From an uncultured Aquimarina sp. (lineage in GTDB: Bacteria > Bacteroidota > Bacteroidia > Flavobacteriales > Flavobacteriaceae), in assembly GCF_947495315.1 (NCBI RefSeq), contig NZ_CANLYD010000006.1, forward strand, positions 186,001-250,000: a stretch of 64,000 bases of DNA. The letters are read 5' to 3'. Position 1 is the stretch's first letter. Every line of letters begins with the position of its first letter. The notes beneath the pieces are model-generated. The model was given only the letters and a program-made list of their open reading frames with translations. It had not been told where the DNA came from and made no database searches. Below, piece after piece: positions 1-8,267 of the stretch. The position numbers were made by a program, and so were the translations under genes.

Positions 1-562
1 TCACCTTAGTTATTTCAAAAAATGCATCAAAAACATCTGTTTTAAATGTAGTACCGCCCATATCTTTAATACGGAACATTAATTTTTCAAACTCAGCCGT
101 ATTTTGAAGAGCGATGTCAGAAGTTGTTTGTCCTTGTACAATATTTTCCCATCTGGAAGCGGTAAACATAAATGTAGGACTTTTTAGCATTACATCTCCT
201 TGAGTTTCCAAATCAAAATTCAAAAGTCTTCCGTCAATATATCCACCAGAGAATACAAGTGTACCGTTAAAAATATCTCCACCTTCAAAATCAAAATTGA
301 CGTTAGCGGGTAAATTAATAGTTTTTCCTTCAAGGTCCATTAAACAGTCGATGGTAACCGTAGAATTTGCAGCAATACTTAAAAGATCGAAGTCGCAAGG
401 ATTATCTGAAGTTATGTCAGTATCCTCTTCCTCTTCTTCATTGTTATCTTCTTCCTCAACTTCTTCTTCAACATCAGCAACAATTTCTTCAATACTTTCA
501 TTACTACAAGAAACGTAGGAGAAAGCTATTAAGAATAATAGGTAATATGGTAACTTTTTCAT
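1..562 (-). CDS. Acidic-linker lipoprotein, possible beta-helix (partial, C-terminus missing)
   Basis: The reading frame starts with ATG at 562 on the minus strand and runs off the left edge, giving about 187 residues. The N-terminus is a lipoprotein signal peptide (MKKLPYYLLFLIAFSYVSC) with the lipid-accepting Cys at residue 19. It is followed by a very acidic linker (about residues 24-45, mostly Glu and Asp). After that come short hydrophobic-Gly rungs such as LEGKTINLPANVNFDFEGG and NGTLVFSGGYIDGRLLN, which look like the start of a right-handed parallel beta-helix. I infer a surface-exposed lipoprotein with a repeat-rich body, possibly an adhesin or a polysaccharide-acting enzyme. The family cannot be named without the missing C-terminus. 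A GGG-N6-CCC element and a promoter-like box lie about 220-260 nt upstream (779-821). Confidence 0.8.
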   Translation of the reverse strand, partial: MKKLPYYLLFLIAFSYVSCSNESIEEIVADVEEEVEEEDNNEEEEEDTDITSDNPCDFDLLSIAANSTVTIDCLMDLEGKTINLPANVNFDFEGGDIFNGTLVFSGGYIDGRLLNFDLETQGDVMLKSPTFMFTASRWENIVQGQTTSDIALQNTAEFEKLMFRIKDMGGTTFKTDVFDAFFEITKV

Positions 563-778
563 TTGGATGGGGGGTTGATTTTTAGTTTCATTTTTATTTT
601 GATGCTTGGATAACGGATGTTTATCGACGTTATTGTGTATTACGTCGAAAAAAAATGTTAAAATTCACAAAACATAATTAATTGATATTTAAACACTTGA
701 TGTTTTGTGGTTTTACCGTAAAATAAAAGGAAACTTTATCCAAAATAACGTTGAGCTTAATATAATAAGGCATAAATT

Positions 779-821
779 AAAAGATAGTGTGTGTGAAATA
801 TTAATATATGGGTAAATTCCC
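779..821 (-). promoter_or_regulatory. GGG-N6-CCC element plus TAnnTTTG-like box
   Basis: Read on the minus strand, GGGAATTTACCC (821-810) is followed after exactly 23 nt by TATCTTTT (786-779), a one-mismatch copy of the Bacteroidota -7 box TAnnTTTG. The same layout occurs before two metalloprotease lipoprotein genes in this window (31911-31978 and 53458-53503). The downstream gene is the partial lipoprotein starting at 562. The role as an activator site is inferred. Confidence 0.45.
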
Positions 822-983
822 TGAAATTATCGAATGTTTATAATTATTTGTAGGTTTTCTCCTTCTTTTGTTTGTGATTATAATCTTTCAATTTAATTGT
901 AAGCCTATAATGGAACCAATATATTGAATAAATATATGTTAAAAAAGAATTAGAATAAAAATTTTAAAAGAGGGTTATATCTA

Positions 984-991
984 TATATTTG
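984..991 (+). promoter_or_regulatory. Promoter -7 box of the polysaccharide locus
   Basis: TATATTTG fits the Bacteroidota -7 consensus TAnnTTTG and lies 30 nt before the GTG start of the first glycosyltransferase gene. No convincing TTG -33 element is visible at the usual spacing. Confidence 0.5.
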
Positions 992-1020
992 CAACGAAAA
1001 CAGATATTTTTATTAAATAA

Positions 1021-2175
1021 GTGAAAAATAAGGGGAAGATTATTCGCGTTACTACAGTTCCTAGATCTTTGGGAGGATTGCTTCAGGGACAACTAAAATT
1101 TATGTCACAGCATTATGATGTAATTGGTGTGTCTAGTAGAGAGGAGAATATTTTAGAGAGAGTTGCTAGACAGGAAGAAATCAAGGTGATTCCTGTAGAA
1201 ATGACTCGTAAAATTACTCCAATAAAGGATTTAAAGGCAGTGTATCAATTATATAAAGTCTTTAAGAAAGAAAAGCCGGATATTGTGCATAGTCATACTC
1301 CTAAAGCGGGAACTTTATCCATGCTAGCTGCCAAAATAGCGGGAGTTCCACATCGATTACATACTATAGCAGGCTTACCGTTATTAGAAGCTAGTGGAGC
1401 GAAGAGAACATTATTGGATACCGTGGAGAAAATCACATATGCTTGTGCAACAATGATTTATCCTAATTCTTATGGTCTTAATGATATTATTTTAGAAAAT
1501 AAATATACGGGCGCTAAAAAGCTTAAGGTAATTGCTAATGGAAGTTCTAATGGAATTGATACTTCTCATTTTGATCCTTCTTTATATTCAGAACAAGACA
1601 ACCTAAGGTTAAGAGATGAATTAAAGATCGATAAAAATGATTTTGTGTTCGTATTTGTTGGACGATTTGTTAAGGATAAAGGGATTAATGAACTGATAAC
1701 GGCATTTAAGAAGTTGAATGGTGAGTATAAAAATGCAAAACTACTTTTAGTAGGAACATATGAAAGGGAATTAGATCCGTTATTGCCTGAAACAGAAGCA
1801 GAGATTGATGATAATCCGAATATTATTTCCGTAGGATGGCAAAATGATGTACGACCATTTTTTGCAATATCGGACGCTTTAGCGTTTCCTAGTTATAGAG
1901 AAGGTTTTCCGAATGTGGTAATGCAGGCTGGTTCTATGGGATTGCCTTGTATCGTTACAGATATTAATGGATGTAATGAAATCGTTTCTGAAGGAATTAG
2001 TGGTACAATTATACCTGTAAAAAGTTCTGAAGCTCTTTATGAAGCTATGAATAAAGTTATTTCTGATAAAGAATATTGCCACCAAATATCGTTGAAATCA
2101 AGAGAGATGATTTGCGAGAAGTATGAAAGAAAACATGTTTGGAATGCTATCTTAGAAGAATATAGACAATTGTAA
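1021..2175 (+). CDS. Family 4 (GT4, GT-B fold) glycosyltransferase
   Basis: This 384-residue protein has the two Rossmann-like halves of a GT-B enzyme and should transfer a sugar from a nucleotide donor to a lipid-linked acceptor at the cytoplasmic membrane. The N-terminal half contains KPDIVHSHTPKAGTLSMLAA, a typical acceptor-side motif. The C-terminal half carries FVGRFVKDKGINELITAF and the donor-site region EGFPNVVMQAG (from residue 294). The second acidic residue of the usual EX7E motif is Gln here (Q302). Related PglA/WbpH-like enzymes often add the second sugar after a PglC-type initiating transferase, which fits the PglC-like gene just downstream. The start is GTG, with no better ATG nearby. 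It is the only classical glycosyltransferase in the polysaccharide locus seen here. Confidence 0.9.
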   Translation: MKNKGKIIRVTTVPRSLGGLLQGQLKFMSQHYDVIGVSSREENILERVARQEEIKVIPVEMTRKITPIKDLKAVYQLYKVFKKEKPDIVHSHTPKAGTLSMLAAKIAGVPHRLHTIAGLPLLEASGAKRTLLDTVEKITYACATMIYPNSYGLNDIILENKYTGAKKLKVIANGSSNGIDTSHFDPSLYSEQDNLRLRDELKIDKNDFVFVFVGRFVKDKGINELITAFKKLNGEYKNAKLLLVGTYERELDPLLPETEAEIDDNPNIISVGWQNDVRPFFAISDALAFPSYREGFPNVVMQAGSMGLPCIVTDINGCNEIVSEGISGTIIPVKSSEALYEAMNKVISDKEYCHQISLKSREMICEKYERKHVWNAILEEYRQL

Positions 2176-2389
2176 TTGATGTTTTTTAATCTTAGATAAA
2201 AAACAACTCTTTGTTTTATTGCAAAAGCAGCTAAATAACATTGTTATTTCATGTTATATAGATTTCTCTCATATACTATGATATGTCGTTAGTGTGGTTC
2301 TTGTTTCGACAGTTAAAACAAGATGTACAGTCATTGGAATTTTATATAAATTGTTGTTAAATTAAGTTAAAAAAATAAAATATAGATTG

Positions 2390-2397
2390 TATATTTG
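2390..2397 (+). promoter_or_regulatory. Internal promoter -7 box
   Basis: TATATTTG matches TAnnTTTG. A TTGTTG lies at 2351-2356, further upstream than the usual 17-23 nt spacing. The start of transcription would be near 2403, leaving a long leader before the phosphoglycosyltransferase gene. Confidence 0.45.
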
Positions 2398-2426
2398 CCT
2401 CCGATTCTAACCGTAGAATTATAGAT

Positions 2427-2555
2427 ATGATGATCACTGCATCCCCCTCGACAGATAAAAATCATTGTTCTATTGTGTTTTCCCCATTTTTTAAGTACAA
2501 ATGTATGGCCTGGAGCATATTCCAAGGTTTTTTAGTATTGTTGTTTTTAAACTAG
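2427..2555 (+). CDS. Possible 42-residue leader peptide
   Basis: ATG ATG at 2427-2432 opens a frame of 42 codons ending at TAG 2553-2555, 9 nt before the GTG start of the phosphoglycosyltransferase gene. The predicted peptide begins MMITASPSTDKNHCSIVFSP and ends in a hydrophobic stretch (FQGFLVLLFLN). It lies wholly within the leader expected from the promoter-like box at 2390-2397. I recognise no family. It may be a chance frame, or a translated leader affecting expression of the downstream gene. Confidence 0.25.
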   Translation: MMITASPSTDKNHCSIVFSPFFKYKCMAWSIFQGFLVLLFLN

Positions 2556-2564
2556 AAAAAAAAG

Positions 2565-3170
2565 GTGTATAAATATTTTTTTAAAAGAGTTCTTGATTTT
2601 AGTACAGCATTGATATTGCTTCTCATCATTGCTCCCATATTTCTCTTGCTGATTGTTTTTCTTATAATTGCGAATAATGGGAAACCTTTTTTTGTACAGA
2701 AACGACCAGGTAAATCTGAAAAAATTTTTAGCATTATTAAGTTTAAAACAATGAATGATCTGAAGGATAGTGATGGCAATTTGTTACCAGATAAGGATAG
2801 AATGACACCAGTGGGGACATTCGTAAGAAAAACCTCGCTAGATGAAATCCCTCAGTTGATAAATGTATTAAAAGGTGATATGTCTTTGATAGGCCCAAGA
2901 CCATTGATTATAGAATATTTACCTGTATACAACAAAACTCAGAAAAAACGGCATAATGTAAGACCGGGAATTACAGGTTGGGCGCAAGTAAATGGAAGAA
3001 ACTCAATCACCTGGAAAAAGAAATTCGAATATGATGTTTGGTATGTAGAGAATTGTAGTTTTCTAATAGATCTTAAAATATTGGGTCTTACACTAAAAAA
3101 AGTTTTGAAAAAAGAAGATGTTAATTTATCACAAGAGTTGACATCAGAATGGTTTAACGGTAGTAATTAA
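2565..3170 (+). CDS. PglC-type phosphoglycosyltransferase (first copy)
   Basis: This 201-residue enzyme belongs to the bacterial sugar transferase family (PF02397) in its small, monotopic PglC form. It should move a sugar-1-phosphate from a UDP-sugar to undecaprenyl phosphate, starting assembly of a lipid-linked glycan on the inner membrane. It has one N-terminal hydrophobic re-entrant helix (about residues 9-36), the FKTMND motif near 60-65, the catalytic Asp-Glu pair at D93-E94 (SLDEIPQL), then KGDMSLIGPRPL and RHNVRPGITGWAQVNGRNSI. These are all the family signatures. The start is GTG, and an alternative ATG is absent before the membrane helix. It is paralogous to the gene at 6973-7578, with the same length and the same D93-E94 positions. 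Confidence 0.93.
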   Translation: MYKYFFKRVLDFSTALILLLIIAPIFLLLIVFLIIANNGKPFFVQKRPGKSEKIFSIIKFKTMNDLKDSDGNLLPDKDRMTPVGTFVRKTSLDEIPQLINVLKGDMSLIGPRPLIIEYLPVYNKTQKKRHNVRPGITGWAQVNGRNSITWKKKFEYDVWYVENCSFLIDLKILGLTLKKVLKKEDVNLSQELTSEWFNGSN

Positions 3171-3195
3171 TTAGTTTTATTTTAGTCAGAAGAGC

Positions 3196-4296
3196 ATGAG
3201 TAAAGATTTACAAGTAATAGGCTTAACAAAAAAGATGTTAAGGGAAGCTATTGATAAAAATACCTATTGGAAAAATGATCTTGCTCCATTACCAAAGAGT
3301 AAAGCATTATGGTTAGTAGCTAATGATAGAATTAATGATGATGATTATTGTGGAGTACTAGGATATGAAGGAGACAAAATGATTTCGTTTATATTTATGT
3401 TTCCAGACTTATTAAATACAAAGGATAATAAACCAAAAAAGGTGTATTGGATGATATCTTGGTGGGTACATAAAACCTATAAAGACACTGTTTTAGGAAC
3501 ATATATTTACAATGAAGCAGTTAATCTAACAGGAAAACAAATATTTATTAAATCGTATGCCGAAAATGTCAATACTTTTTATGAGAAACAGCCTTTTAAA
3601 GTAATAGCATCAAGACTTAGATATACCATATTTTTTAGTCTGGATACCTCTATGTTAATTGGAAGGTTTAAGTTTTTAAAATCCTTTAAGTTTATACTGG
3701 ATCAAATGGACAACTTAACCGGAGTAATTATACGATCTCTAAACAGATCTAAACTAAAAAGTAAGATAAAGGAGCTTTCATATGATTATATAAACCAATT
3801 AGATGATGAAACTTGGGAATTCGTAAAACCTCTTTGTGATAACGATTTGATTCATAAAACAAAAGCGTATGTGAATTGGCAAATTGATGCGAGTCAATAC
3901 CTTCAGACTCCAGTACCTAATAAACATCCTCATACATCATTACAAACAGGTATTAGTAATAATATTTATCTTCATAATCTAAAAATACTAAAAGAAGACA
4001 AAATCATTGGTTTTTTGTCCTATGTCATAAATTATAATGAGTTTAATGTTAAATATTTTTTGGTAGAAGATGATGATGAGAATTATAATTTGTGCATAGA
4101 TGCATTAATGGAAAACTTTATTAAACATCGAAAAACGTTCATATTTACTGATGACACAAAATTGTCTGATAATATCACTAAAAGATATAAGACAATTTTT
4201 ACACATAAAGTTACCAAAAAAGGCTTGGCACATAATGATACAGAGATAGATTCTGAAAATTTTATGATGTTAAACCGTGATGGACATTTTTATTAA
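3196..4296 (+). CDS. GNAT-like acyltransferase, unnamed family
   Basis: The 366-residue soluble protein starts 26 nt after the PglC-like gene. Its first half resembles a GNAT-fold acyltransferase: a helix followed by the strands WLVANDRIN and DYCGVLGYEGDKMISFIFMF, then a helix region with WMISWWVHKTYKDTVLGTYI and, near residue 115, KSYAENVNTFYEKQPFK, which resembles the GNAT C-terminal strand-helix pattern. The second half (from about residue 200) is less clear but may be a second degenerate GNAT unit. No acetyl-CoA loop (QxxGxG/A) is obvious. Because the next two genes encode an adenylation enzyme and a carrier protein, I infer that it transfers an acyl or aminoacyl group to the glycan. The assignment is by pattern only. 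Confidence 0.6.
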   Translation: MSKDLQVIGLTKKMLREAIDKNTYWKNDLAPLPKSKALWLVANDRINDDDYCGVLGYEGDKMISFIFMFPDLLNTKDNKPKKVYWMISWWVHKTYKDTVLGTYIYNEAVNLTGKQIFIKSYAENVNTFYEKQPFKVIASRLRYTIFFSLDTSMLIGRFKFLKSFKFILDQMDNLTGVIIRSLNRSKLKSKIKELSYDYINQLDDETWEFVKPLCDNDLIHKTKAYVNWQIDASQYLQTPVPNKHPHTSLQTGISNNIYLHNLKILKEDKIIGFLSYVINYNEFNVKYFLVEDDDENYNLCIDALMENFIKHRKTFIFTDDTKLSDNITKRYKTIFTHKVTKKGLAHNDTEIDSENFMMLNRDGHFY

Positions 4297-4301
4297 ACCA
4301 A

Positions 4302-5816
4302 TTGCATAATCAACCACAAATGGAATTCGTAAAAAAACTACAGGAATCAATAGAAAGGCATTCAGATCATAATGTATTGTGCATTAATGGTACATTTTAT
4401 AGTTATAAACAGTTTGCTATAGAAATATCTAAGATTAGATCTGCTGTAGTTAATGCGATTGAAGATTTAGAAAAACTTATTGGTTTGGTTACCAATGATG
4501 ATCTTCAGACCTATGCTAGTATCGTTGCACTTTGGTTAGAGGGTAAAGCATATGTTCCAGTGAATCCTGAAGTTCCATTTGAGCGGAATGCAAAAGTTTT
4601 TGAACTAACAGAAACTAAGTATGTTATAGATTCTTCAGAAAGTTCGGTATATGATGATTATCAAGTAATTCCTTCTAAAGAATTATCAAACACTGAAATC
4701 AACTTAGTTCCCAAAGAATTTTCTGGAGATCAAATAGCATATATCTTGTTTACTTCTGGCACAACTGGTTTGCCAAAAGGAGTACCTATCACATTTGATA
4801 ATGTTCAGGCGTTGGTAGGAGCGATTGATGCAGAACCAACATTCAATTTGGAGCCGTCTGATCGATGTTTGCAAATGTTTGAGCTAACTTTTGATTTCTC
4901 AGTAGTTACTTATCTATTTCCTTTATTGTCAGGATCTTGTATGTATACTATTCCGAAAGGAGCGATTAAGTATTTCTATATATTTAAATTGATAAACGAA
5001 GAGAAACTTACTGTGCTTACCATGGTACCGTCTATTATAAATTATCTACGTCCTTATTTTGGAGAAATAAATGCACCGGATGTAAGATATTGTAGTTTTG
5101 GTGGTGGTGCTCTGCACAGTGAAATTGCAAAAGAGTGGAGTGATTGTTTGCCAAATTGTAAAATATTCAATTATTATGGACCTACTGAGTTTACTGTGTA
5201 TAGCGGATTTTATCCGTATCATAAAGAAACTGCTACCAAGTCTCATAACGGTATCATAGCAATTGGTACTCCGCAAAAAGATACATTATATCTCGTAGTA
5301 AGTGAAAAGAATGAGGAAGTTGCTATTGGAGAAACTGGAGAATTATGCTTAGGAGGACCTCAAATAACTCCAGGATATTGGAAAAATGAAGAACGAAATG
5401 CTCAAAGCTTTTTTATAAGAGAAGAAGGCAATAAAAATGTTAGATATTATAAAACCGGAGATCTTTGTTTAAAAGATGATGAAGGGGATTTTTTATATGT
5501 GGGTAGAGCAGATTTTCAGGTAAAAATTAGAGGATATAGAGTAGAGTTAGCCGAAATAGAGTTTCACGCAAAATCCAGATCTGATAAAAAAGTGAACATG
5601 GTAGCACTGGACATTACTAATAATTTGGGTAATGCCGAGTTGGGATTAGCGATCGAATCGGAAGAGTTTGACACTGAATATATTTTTGATCACATGAAAA
5701 CCGTAATGCCAAGTTATATGATTCCGATGCATGTGCGATTTATAAAGGAGTTTCCTCATAGTATCAATGGAAAAATTGACAGAAAAGAATTAAAAAAACA
5801 TTTTAATATAAACTAA
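4302..5816 (+). CDS. DltA-like amino acid adenylation enzyme
   Basis: This is a stand-alone ANL-superfamily adenylation domain (504 residues, the size of D-alanine-carrier protein ligase DltA). It should activate a carboxylic acid, probably an amino acid, with ATP and load it onto the phosphopantetheine arm of a carrier protein. The core motifs are all present: AYILFTSGTTGLPKGV (A3, about residues 146-161), NYYGPTEFTVYSG (A5), GELCLGGPQITPGYW (A6), YYKTGDL (A7), VGRADFQVKIRGYRVE (A8) and NGKIDRKELK with the catalytic lysine near the C-terminus (A10). The TTG at 4302 gives the longest form, but ATG at 4320 is an equally good start. The substrate cannot be read reliably from the pocket. The matching carrier protein is encoded 74 nt downstream. 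Confidence 0.9.
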   Translation: MHNQPQMEFVKKLQESIERHSDHNVLCINGTFYSYKQFAIEISKIRSAVVNAIEDLEKLIGLVTNDDLQTYASIVALWLEGKAYVPVNPEVPFERNAKVFELTETKYVIDSSESSVYDDYQVIPSKELSNTEINLVPKEFSGDQIAYILFTSGTTGLPKGVPITFDNVQALVGAIDAEPTFNLEPSDRCLQMFELTFDFSVVTYLFPLLSGSCMYTIPKGAIKYFYIFKLINEEKLTVLTMVPSIINYLRPYFGEINAPDVRYCSFGGGALHSEIAKEWSDCLPNCKIFNYYGPTEFTVYSGFYPYHKETATKSHNGIIAIGTPQKDTLYLVVSEKNEEVAIGETGELCLGGPQITPGYWKNEERNAQSFFIREEGNKNVRYYKTGDLCLKDDEGDFLYVGRADFQVKIRGYRVELAEIEFHAKSRSDKKVNMVALDITNNLGNAELGLAIESEEFDTEYIFDHMKTVMPSYMIPMHVRFIKEFPHSINGKIDRKELKKHFNIN

Positions 5817-5890
5817 TACCAATTGCATTTTGAATTTTTTCATAGTAAACTCAAAGTGTAAATGATATAACAACTAAAAATAACTGATAA

Positions 5891-6136
5891 ATGAACAAAG
5901 AAGATATTTTATCTAAGGTGCGAACAGCATTCATTTCTGTATTAGAACATGAAAATTTTCAACTTTCTGATGAAACAACAGCTAATGATGTGGACGGATG
6001 GGAATCCATTACGCATATGATGATTATTACAGAAGTCGAGAAAACCTTTAGTATTAAGTTTAAGTTAATGGATCTGATGAATATGAATAATGTGGGTGAC
6101 TTAGTTAATAGTATTCAATCCGAATTGGGGCAATAA
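5891..6136 (+). CDS. Acyl/peptidyl carrier protein
   Basis: This 81-residue acidic protein has the four-helix carrier-protein pattern. The phosphopantetheine attachment serine is S39 in VDGWESITHMMIITEVEKTF, where WES replaces the classic DSL. Helix III and a C-terminal helix follow (LMDLMNMNNVGDLVNSIQ). It should carry the aminoacyl group made by the adenylation enzyme just upstream, as DltC does for DltA or a free PCP does in NRPS-like pathways. The repeated low-complexity MNMN near the end is normal for helix III. No phosphopantetheinyl transferase gene is in this window, so activation must come from a cellular enzyme. Confidence 0.88.
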   Translation: MNKEDILSKVRTAFISVLEHENFQLSDETTANDVDGWESITHMMIITEVEKTFSIKFKLMDLMNMNNVGDLVNSIQSELGQ

Positions 6137-6271
6137 AGGAACTTTGATCTAAACCTACTAGTATAGTTTTCAATGTATGATTTTATTTTTTTTGAAACTG
6201 TCTACTGATTTTTGTCATAGTATAGTGATAAACGGATTCATTTCTTTATCGGATTATCATTTTACGAACCA

Positions 6272-6940
6272 ATGGACAAAATTGTAATTATCGGTGCCTC
6301 GGGTCATGCTAAGGTTGTTATAGAAACAGTAGAATCAAATGGAAAGTTTCAGATTTATGGGCTGATTGATTCGTTTAAACCGAAGGGAGAGAAAGTTCTT
6401 GGTTATGAAATCCTAGGGACAGAAGACCTGATAAAGGATTTAATAAAAAAAGGTATTAATAAAGGTGTCATTGCTATCGGGGATAATTGGACTAGATATC
6501 TAATGTATACCAAAATTAAAGAAATGGCTGTGGATTTTGAATTTGTGACGATTATTCATTCTAGCGCCATTATAAGTCCTAGTGTTATAATAGGAAAAGG
6601 AACGGTAATATTAGCTTCAGTAAAAGTGAATGCCTTGGTAGAAATAGGAGATGGATGTATCCTGAATACAAATGCTAGTTTTGGACACGATGGTAAACTT
6701 AATGATTTTGCAAGTATTGCTCCAGGTGTCACAGTAGGAGGTAATGTAACTGTTGGTTTTTGTTCGGCAGTATCATTAGGAGCTAATGTAATACAAGGTG
6801 TTGATATAGGTAAACATAGTATTATCGGTGCGGGATCGTTAATATTGCATGATGTAGATGATTTTAATTTAGTATATGGAGTTCCGGGCGAAGTTATTAA
6901 AACAGTAAAAAAAGGGAAGAGATATTTATCTAAATCTTAA
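6272..6940 (+). CDS. PglD/NeuD-type sugar O/N-acetyltransferase (first copy)
   Basis: The 222-residue protein has a PglD-like N-terminal Rossmann subdomain (MDKIVIIGASGHAKVVIETV, with GASGHA) that binds the sugar nucleotide. A left-handed beta-helix of hexapeptide repeats follows (about residues 95-200; for example SAIISPSVIIGKGTVI and NTNASFGHDGKLNDFASIAP). FGHD holds the conserved catalytic-type His. It would acetylate a UDP-amino sugar with acetyl-CoA, as in di-N-acetylbacillosamine synthesis, or act as a serine-type acetyltransferase in the locus. It precedes the second PglC-like gene by 32 nt. A second, divergent PglD-like protein is encoded at 7620-8264. Confidence 0.88.
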   Translation: MDKIVIIGASGHAKVVIETVESNGKFQIYGLIDSFKPKGEKVLGYEILGTEDLIKDLIKKGINKGVIAIGDNWTRYLMYTKIKEMAVDFEFVTIIHSSAIISPSVIIGKGTVILASVKVNALVEIGDGCILNTNASFGHDGKLNDFASIAPGVTVGGNVTVGFCSAVSLGANVIQGVDIGKHSIIGAGSLILHDVDDFNLVYGVPGEVIKTVKKGKRYLSKS

Positions 6941-6972
6941 ATTAAACAAATTAGAATATAGTAATAGAATTT

Positions 6973-7578
6973 ATGTATAATTCATTTATAAAGCGTTTTT
7001 TAGATTTCACACTTTGTTTTGTAGGCGTTCTCATTTTATCACCGATTATAATGGTACTCATTATACTATTGGCTATAGCCAATAATGGTAAACCTTTCTT
7101 TTTCCAAGCGAGACCTGGTAAAAATGGGAAGGTGTTTAAAATAGTGAAGTTCAAAAGTATGAACGATAAAAAAGATGAAAAAGGAGAATTATTACCCTTT
7201 GAAAAGAGAATTACAAAAACCGGGAAGTTTATAAGAAAGTATTCATTAGATGAAATTCCACAGCTTTTTAATGTAATAAAAGGAGATATGAGTTTAATTG
7301 GTCCAAGGCCACTTTTAGTAAAGTATTTACCTTTATATAGTGATTTTCAAAGAAAAAGACATAATGTGCGACCAGGAATTACAGGTTGGGCTCAAATAAA
7401 TGGGCGGAATGCAATCTCTTGGGATGAAAAATTTAAGCTAGATGTATGGTACACAGAAAATTTAAGTTTTAAACTTGATCTTAAGATTATTTTTATGACA
7501 GCTAAGAAAGTTTTGTTTAAAGAAGATATTAATAGCGGCGAAAATGTAAATATGCCTACTTTTACAGGTAATAATTAA
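6973..7578 (+). CDS. PglC-type phosphoglycosyltransferase (second copy)
   Basis: This is a second 201-residue monotopic phosphoglycosyltransferase, colinear with the copy at 2565-3170: the same length, an ANNGKPFF motif at the same residues, the catalytic D93-E94 pair (SLDEIPQLFNVIKGDMS), IGPRPLLVKYLPLY, and RPGITGWAQINGRNAISW. It begins with ATG. The two copies differ in the membrane helix, the region 66-82 (KKDEKGELLPFEKRITKT here) and the last 20 residues. They could start two different glycans, use different UDP-sugars, or reflect a recent duplication. It lies between two PglD-like genes, an arrangement typical of bacillosamine-type loci. Confidence 0.93.
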   Translation: MYNSFIKRFLDFTLCFVGVLILSPIIMVLIILLAIANNGKPFFFQARPGKNGKVFKIVKFKSMNDKKDEKGELLPFEKRITKTGKFIRKYSLDEIPQLFNVIKGDMSLIGPRPLLVKYLPLYSDFQRKRHNVRPGITGWAQINGRNAISWDEKFKLDVWYTENLSFKLDLKIIFMTAKKVLFKEDINSGENVNMPTFTGNN

Positions 7579-7619
7579 CCAAATAGAATAAAAAACCACT
7601 AAAACTAGATTATAAGAAA

Positions 7620-8264
7620 GTGAAAAACGCTGTAATAATTGGTGCAGGAACACAAGGACAAGTGTATGCTTCATATCTTAAAGAAGCTGGAGTAAACATC
7701 ATTGGTTTTATCGATGATAATCCAGATCTTATAGGTAAAGATGTTATTAATATACCTGTTATCGGTATGTATAAGGATCTTTTTTCGGAAGAGTTTAAAA
7801 ATAAGATACAAGACGTGTATTGTCCTATTGGAGTAAATGCAGTACGAGTATCGTATTTATCTACTTTAAAAAAGGAAGGGTATAGTATACCAGGGTTTTT
7901 ACACCATACTGTATCGATAGCACCCGATGTAACCATTGGCGAAGCTGTCTACATGTTAGCTGGTAATATCGTGATGCCGCATACTACTATTGGTAATTAT
8001 ATTATGATCAATATGGATAGTACTATTGCGCATCACGTTACTTTAGAAGATGGAGTGTTTATGTCTTCTGGTGTTAACATTGGAGCTTTAATCAATGTTA
8101 GAAAAAATGCTTATATCGGTATGGGTGTTACTGCAATGACTGGTATAAAAGAAATAGGAAAAGAAACATTAATAGGGGCAGGAACAGTTATTATTAAAGA
8201 TGTTCCAGAATATACTACCGTAGTTGGTAATCCAGCTCGTGTAATAAAAACAAAACAACCATAG
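7620..8264 (+). CDS. PglD/NeuD-type acetyltransferase (second copy)
   Basis: This 214-residue protein has the same architecture as the product of 6272-6940: a Rossmann-like N-terminus (MKNAVIIGAGTQGQVYASYL) and a hexapeptide-repeat beta-helix (about residues 100-200; HTVSIAPDVTIGEAVYM, TTIGNYIMINMDSTIAHHVT). Here the conserved region reads IAHHVTLEDGVFMSSG in place of the usual FGHD-type block, so the His is kept. The GTG at 7620 is the natural start because it sits exactly at the Rossmann strand. The C-terminal GNPARVIKTK tail is normal. It likely acetylates a sugar nucleotide made by the locus. Two such enzymes could handle two different amino groups or two sugars. Confidence 0.88.
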   Translation: MKNAVIIGAGTQGQVYASYLKEAGVNIIGFIDDNPDLIGKDVINIPVIGMYKDLFSEEFKNKIQDVYCPIGVNAVRVSYLSTLKKEGYSIPGFLHHTVSIAPDVTIGEAVYMLAGNIVMPHTTIGNYIMINMDSTIAHHVTLEDGVFMSSGVNIGALINVRKNAYIGMGVTAMTGIKEIGKETLIGAGTVIIKDVPEYTTVVGNPARVIKTKQP

Positions 8265-8267
8265 TTT

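Larger units (their letters stand above)
563..1020. other. Intergenic region between divergent genes
   Basis: This 458-nt AT-rich region separates the minus-strand lipoprotein from the polysaccharide locus. I see no gene in it. It holds one candidate regulatory element for each direction (779-821 minus, 984-991 plus) and, on the minus strand near 721-712, the string TTTTACGGTAAAA, which recurs in two other intergenic regions. Confidence 0.7.
2176..2564. other. Leader region upstream of the first PglC-like gene
   Basis: This is 389 nt without a recognised gene. A promoter-like TATATTTG (2390-2397) would give a leader of about 160 nt before the GTG start at 2565. That leader is GC-richer in places (ATCCCCCTCGACAG) and contains a 42-codon open frame (2427-2555) that ends 9 nt before the gene. 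The long leader between two genes of the same locus suggests an internal, separately controlled promoter. Confidence 0.5.

Noticed and set aside
297..518. Plus-strand frame of 73 residues with a poly-Ser C-terminal part
   Set aside because: It is the reverse-strand shadow of the acidic linker of the minus-strand lipoprotein: GAA/GAT-rich codons read as Ser-rich from the other strand.
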